Assembly: GCF_005795905.1 (NCBI RefSeq)
Contig: NZ_VAWE01000001.1
Location: 3,828,001 to 3,892,000 of the forward strand
Direction: 5' to 3'
DNA: 64,000 bases
Source: Streptomyces marianii
GTDB lineage: Bacteria > Actinomycetota > Actinomycetes > Streptomycetales > Streptomycetaceae
The position numbers were made by a program, and so were the translations under genes. Within the stretch, counting starts at the first letter, position 1. Every line of letters starts with the position of its first letter. Below are positions 60,276 to 64,000 of this stretch, piece by piece. The notes under the pieces were generated by a model. The model saw only the letters and a program-made list of their open reading frames with translations, made no database searches and had not been told where the DNA came from.

Positions 60276-62054
60276 TCAGTCCTGGGCCGGCATCACCCGG
60301 GTCACCTTGCCCTTCAGATCGGCCTCCAGATAGCCGGCGACATGGTCGTCCACGCGATAGACGGCCAGCCCCAGCGGGGTGCCGAAGGTGTCGTCTGGAG
60401 GGCGGACCAGGACGTAACGCATGGTCGGCTGCTTCACGTTGAGGTCCTTCTCCGCCCGCTTCAGCAGGGCGGGGAGGACGTCCCAGTCGAAGTCGTCCAG
60501 GCTGAACGGGCGGTCGCCGCCGATCAGGGAGCCGCTGATGATGCCCTTCTGCACGCCCTGTCCCGGGCGGTAGGTGTAGCTGTCGTACTTGGTGTCGCTG
60601 CCCTTGAGCATGATCTCCGCTGACACGTAGTCCGGGTAGACGCTGAAGTCGCCCGCGCGGTCCGTCCCGGTCGCGGCCTTGATCTCCTTCACCGCCGTCC
60701 GGATGCCGTCCGGGGTCAGCAGATCGGTCTTCGCGTCGACCTGGGACGCCGACGCCGACGCCGAAGGGGCCGCCTCGGGCGGAGCGGGCGTGGCGCCCTT
60801 CGTCGCGGTCGAGGCGGGGCCGGGTGAACTCGCCGCCGTCTCGCCGCCCTTGCCGCCACCGTCCGGCAGCAGGGTCCACACCAGGACGCCTGCCAGTACG
60901 GTCGCGACGGCGGACGCGGCGATCGCGACCCGGCCCTTCGCACGGCCGCCCGGACCCGGCGGCGTCTGCCGTGTGGGGCCCGCCGGGTAGGGGGTCGGCG
61001 GGCCGACCGGACCCGGCACGGCGTCGTGCGGAGCCGACGGCCCGAAGCCCATCGGCGGCCCGAAGCCCATCGGCGGTCCGAACCCGCCCGGAGCTGCGGT
61101 CGGTGCGGCCGTCTGCCCCGGCGGAGCTGACAGCCGGTACGACGTGGTGCCGCCCGCCCCGCCAGGAGCAGTCGGAACACTCGGCGGACTCGGCGCGCCG
61201 GGAGCCGGGTTCCGGCCCTCGGCCGCTTCCGCGAGCATCCGGTCGGCGGTCTCCGCGTCCGCCCGGCCGGCCGGGTCCTTGACGAGCACGGCGCTCAGGA
61301 AACCGGTCAGCGATCCGGCCTGGACGGGCGGCGGAAGCTCCTCGCTGAGGAGGGCCGCCAGCGTCGCGAGGGTGCTGCCCCTGCGCAGCGGGTGACGCCC
61401 CTCGACGGCGACGTACAGCATCATCGCCAGCGACCACAGATCGGAGCCAGGGCCGCCCTCGCCACCGGAGATGCGCTCGGGCGCCATGTAGTCGGGCGTG
61501 CCGATGACGGACCCGGTCGCGGTCAGCGCCGTGGACTCCCTGATGGCCGCGATACCGAAGTCGGTGAGGACGGGACGGCCGTCGGGGCGCATCAGGACGT
61601 TGGCGGGCTTCACGTCCCGGTGCTGGATGCCGACGTCGTGCGCGGCGCGCAGCGCTGCCAGCACCTCGCGGCCGAGACGGGCGGCCTCGGCGGGCGCCAG
61701 CGGCCCCTTCTCCAGCCGGTCATGAAGTGATCCGCCGGTCACCAGCTCCATGACGAGCCACGGGTAGGTGTGCTCCCCGCCGTCCACCACGTGGTGGATG
61801 GTCACCACATTGGGATGGTCGACGCGGGCGAGCGCCCGTGCCTCGCGCAGTACCCGGGCCCGGAGCATCGCCGCGCCCTGCGGGTCGTACTCGGCGAGAC
61901 CCGGATCGGGCGGCCGTACCTCCTTGAGCGCCACGGCCCGGTCCAGGACCAGATCGCGCGCCCGCCACACCATGCCCATACCGCCGCCGCCGAGCCGCGC
62001 CTCCAGCTCGAAGCGCCCGTCTATGACCCGTCTGCCGGATTCCCCGTCGCTCAT
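60276..62054 (-). CDS. Transmembrane Ser/Thr protein kinase
   Basis: 592 residues from ATG 62054. Kinase domain to about 280: LEARLGGGGMGMVWRARDLV, VALKEV, HRDVKPANVLM, DFGIAAI, GTPDYMAPERISGG. A Pro/Gly-rich part with GFGPPMGF repeats follows, then a membrane helix (VAIAASAVATVLAGVLVWTLL) and a C-terminal outside domain of about 150 residues (TPDGIRTAVKEIKAATGTDR, GDRPFSLDDFDWDVLPALLK). No PASTA domains. Confidence 0.93.
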   Translation of the reverse strand: MSDGESGRRVIDGRFELEARLGGGGMGMVWRARDLVLDRAVALKEVRPPDPGLAEYDPQGAAMLRARVLREARALARVDHPNVVTIHHVVDGGEHTYPWLVMELVTGGSLHDRLEKGPLAPAEAARLGREVLAALRAAHDVGIQHRDVKPANVLMRPDGRPVLTDFGIAAIRESTALTATGSVIGTPDYMAPERISGGEGGPGSDLWSLAMMLYVAVEGRHPLRRGSTLATLAALLSEELPPPVQAGSLTGFLSAVLVKDPAGRADAETADRMLAEAAEGRNPAPGAPSPPSVPTAPGGAGGTTSYRLSAPPGQTAAPTAAPGGFGPPMGFGPPMGFGPSAPHDAVPGPVGPPTPYPAGPTRQTPPGPGGRAKGRVAIAASAVATVLAGVLVWTLLPDGGGKGGETAASSPGPASTATKGATPAPPEAAPSASASASQVDAKTDLLTPDGIRTAVKEIKAATGTDRAGDFSVYPDYVSAEIMLKGSDTKYDSYTYRPGQGVQKGIISGSLIGGDRPFSLDDFDWDVLPALLKRAEKDLNVKQPTMRYVLVRPPDDTFGTPLGLAVYRVDDHVAGYLEADLKGKVTRVMPAQD

Positions 62055-62244
62055 GGCCGGGAGCCTACGAGATGCGGGCGACACGGCCCCGCGCAGGTGG
62101 CTCCGACGCCTCCGGCCCGGAGCGTCCTACGCCGCCGTCGCGCGCGGATCCCACCCAGGAGCTCGCCGAAGGCGCCACCCCGCGGGCCAGGTACGACGGA
62201 GCGGGCGGCGCGGGCCGCCCGCTCCCGCCGATCCGCCGAACGCG

Positions 62245-63129
62245 TCAGCAGTACAGGTTGCCGCCCGTCGGCACGCCCAGGATCCGGGTGAAGCGCTGGT
62301 AGTTGTTCACACGGCTCTGGACCTGCGCCGGGTTCTTGCCGTCGCACTCCAGGGAGCCGTTGATCGAGCGGATCGAGTGGCCGAACCCGGCCTGGTTGAC
62401 CATGGCGTTGTGGCCGGTCATCGTGCCGGGCCCGCTCTGGGTGTTCCAGTACCAGAGGCCGGTCTTCCAGGCGACGGCGGACTCCCGCTCGACGCGCCAG
62501 GGGTTGCCCAGCAGGTCGATGCCGAGGGCGTCACCGGCGGCCTTGTAGTTGAAGTTCCAGCTGAGCTGGATCGGGCCGCGGCCGTAGTACGCGGCCTGGC
62601 CCGCCGGGCAGCCGTAGGGCTGGCTGCGGTCGCAGTAGTGCGGGTAGTTGGCGGTGTTCTGCTCCACGATGTGGACCAGGCCGCCCGTCTCATGCGCCAC
62701 GTTGGCGAGGAAGGCGGCGGCCTCCTGCTTCCGCACCGTGTCGCTGCCGGTCTTGGCGAAGGCCGGGTACGCGCTCATGGCAGTGGTCAGCCCGCTGTAC
62801 GTGTAGAAGGAATTCCGGTTCGGGAACATCTGGTTGAACTGCGCCTCGCTGACGACGAAGCCCGAGGGATCCGGGTTCGGGTTGCCGCCACCGCCGCCGC
62901 AGGCGCCCTGGTCGGCCCAGACCTCGGCGGAGCCGGGGGCCTCGTTCTGGGTCCACCACTTGGCCTGCCAGTTGCGGCCGTTGTGGGAAGCGGTCATTCC
63001 GCCGGTGTAGACGGACGAGGAGTTCCAAGCCGCGGCGCACGCGGCCGCGGACGCGGTCGAGGGGACGAGGACCGTGAGTCCGAGCACCGCCACGAAGGCG
63101 GCGAGCAGGGTGGTGATCCGACGCGACAA
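62245..63129 (-). CDS. Secreted family 19 chitinase with chitin-binding domain
   Basis: 294 residues. Signal peptide (RRITTLLAAFVAVLGLTVLV, cut after ASA). CBM5/12: WNSSSVYTGGMTASHNGRNW followed by QAKWWTQNEAPGS. Gly/Asn/Pro linker, then the GH19 catalytic domain with FVVSEAQFNQMFPNRNSFYT, FLANVAHETGGL (catalytic Glu), AYYGRGPIQLSWNFNYKAAG and NGSLECDGKNP. Hydrolyses chitin outside the cell. Boxes typical of chitinase promoters lie upstream. Confidence 0.95.
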   Translation of the reverse strand: MSRRITTLLAAFVAVLGLTVLVPSTASAAACAAAWNSSSVYTGGMTASHNGRNWQAKWWTQNEAPGSAEVWADQGACGGGGGNPNPDPSGFVVSEAQFNQMFPNRNSFYTYSGLTTAMSAYPAFAKTGSDTVRKQEAAAFLANVAHETGGLVHIVEQNTANYPHYCDRSQPYGCPAGQAAYYGRGPIQLSWNFNYKAAGDALGIDLLGNPWRVERESAVAWKTGLWYWNTQSGPGTMTGHNAMVNQAGFGHSIRSINGSLECDGKNPAQVQSRVNNYQRFTRILGVPTGGNLYC

Positions 63130-63251
63130 CGTTATCGTCCTTTCCCTGTGGGTGCTGTGGGTGCTGTGGGGGATGCGGGGTGTGGGGAGGAACGCGGGAC
63201 GGGATTCCCAAGTCGTGTCGCCCTATGGCGTGTTGAGCACTGAACAGGCAA

Positions 63252-63279
63252 TGGTCTGAACCTGTCAAGGTCTAGACCA
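63252..63279 (-). promoter_or_regulatory. Chitinase-type direct/inverted boxes (dre-like)
   Basis: TGGTCTGAACCT (63252-63263) and AGGTCTAGACCA (63268-63279), 123 bases upstream of the chitinase start. They resemble the 12-bp boxes of Streptomyces chitinase promoters and the DasR-responsive element. The second overlaps a minus-strand TTGACA, which could be the -35. Confidence 0.7.
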
Positions 63280-63656
63280 AGACTGAACCCCGAATGGCCT
63301 GAACCCCGCTGCCCCGCTGCCGCGGCGGGCACCGGAGGCCTGTCGAAACAGGTTCGGCGTCGAGGCGCCGGTCCGTGCGCCGCCGCCCCGTCTCGCACGG
63401 GCACGGTTCCGCAGAACGGGGGCCCCGCGCGGTGCGCGGGGGCCTTCCGGTCGTGTGTCATCGCCCGCCGGGGCGGGTCGGCCGGCCGGTCGAGGCCCGG
63501 AAACCCCGGGCCGCGCAGCGCCGTCCTGTGCCAGACTCGGGCGCATGAGCCGACGACATTGACGCACGGCAGCAGGTCCTGGAACGGGCAGTCGCGGACC
63601 GCCGCGGCGGGTGAGCACCCGGCGTCCCCGTCCGTTCCGCAGAAGGACCACCACCC
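63280..63656. other. Intergenic region before the MFS gene
   Basis: About 375 bases. No gene seen; GC-rich with scattered short repeats. The MFS promoter should lie near its 3' end. Confidence 0.4.
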
Positions 63657-64000
63657 ATGCCTGTCATTTCGTCCTGCCCGCCCCCGCTCCGGCCCGGTGT
63701 GCGCCGGCTCGAGCGAACGCTCTACCTCTACGCGGGACTCGAGGACTTCGTCCTGCTCTACCCCGTCTACGCACTGCTCTTCGCCGGGCACGGCCTGGAC
63801 ACCGCCCGGATCTCGTCCCTGTTCGCCCTCTGGTCCCTGACCGGACTGCTGGTCGAGGTCCCGTCGGGTGTCTGGGCCGACGCCGTGTCCCGCAGGCTGA
63901 TGACCGTCACCGGGCCGCTGCTCACGGCTGCCGGGTTCGCCCTGTGGGTCCTGTTCCCCTCGTACGGCGCGTACGCCGCCGGGTTCGTGCTGTGGGGTGC
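63657..64000 (+). CDS. MFS transporter, 3' end outside window
   Basis: ATG 63657, AAGGA upstream; 114 residues visible. TLYLYAGLEDFVLLYPVYALLF, then SLFALWSLTGLLVEVPSGVWAD with the MFS loop (WADAVSRRLMTVTGPLL) and a third helix. Truncated by the window end; substrate unknown. Confidence 0.82.
   Translation, partial: MPVISSCPPPLRPGVRRLERTLYLYAGLEDFVLLYPVYALLFAGHGLDTARISSLFALWSLTGLLVEVPSGVWADAVSRRLMTVTGPLLTAAGFALWVLFPSYGAYAAGFVLWG

Overview
The window is high-GC (about 70%) actinobacterial DNA. GTG starts, Streptomyces-type gene neighbourhoods (asd-ask-DUF5063-recR-ybaB, XRE/DUF5753 plus DUF397, RepSA-Xis-Int) and dre-like chitinase promoter boxes all point to Streptomyces. Gene calls come from reading the sequence; family names come from recognised motifs and no database was searched.

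Layout. 1-12483 is conserved chromosome: class F sortase (cut by the window edge), GNAT acetyltransferase, S9 peptidase, SURF1 protein, a SigE-family sigma factor coupled to a membrane protein, aspartate-semialdehyde dehydrogenase, aspartokinase, DUF5063 protein, RecR, YbaB/EbfC and a SLATT protein. About 12.5-49.7 kb is an accessory island. 49.8-64 kb is chromosome again: GntR regulator and class III aminotransferase, DJ-1/PfpI protein with MarR regulator, two Ser/Thr kinases, CapA protein, XRE/DUF397 pair, GH19 chitinase, and the start of an MFS gene.

The island is built around an RHS polymorphic-toxin gene on the minus strand (N-terminal part 44697-45824, C-terminal part 33136-39108). Its Hint domain ends with a stretch encoding HTYYVLAGETPVLVHN, followed by the toxin tip and then the immunity gene. 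The same Hint tail occurs three more times at lower coordinates (about 27.36, 25.58 and 19.65 kb). Each copy heads a different short toxin tip with its own immunity gene, but has no RHS body in front and follows an in-frame stop. All four tails contain an identical 20-bp sequence. In the three displaced copies that core is followed at a constant 94-95 bp by a paired TTGCCGTCA-type repeat. The same paired repeat lies just after the stop of an intact integrase (30986-32260) and, whole or in part, after integrase remnants at about 26.45, 24.5, 18.7 and 12.9 kb. The simplest reading is a family of RepSA-Xis-Int integrative elements (E1 intact, E2-E5 decayed) that integrate inside the Hint coding sequence. 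Each arrival would put a new toxin tip and immunity gene in frame with the RHS body and push the previous pair downstream. E3 also carries a probable RiPP cluster (short precursor, asparagine-synthase-like enzyme, methyltransferase, regulator); E1 carries a HigBA-type toxin-antitoxin set.

The RHS gene is itself interrupted by a 5.6-kb insertion (about 39109-44725) with two overlapping tyrosine-recombinase genes of Tn554-like arrangement, a barstar-family gene and an unknown gene. Beside it, a divergent DNRLRE/FG-GAP surface-protein gene carries one in-frame TAG. As sequenced, the toxin locus is therefore disabled unless the insertion excises.
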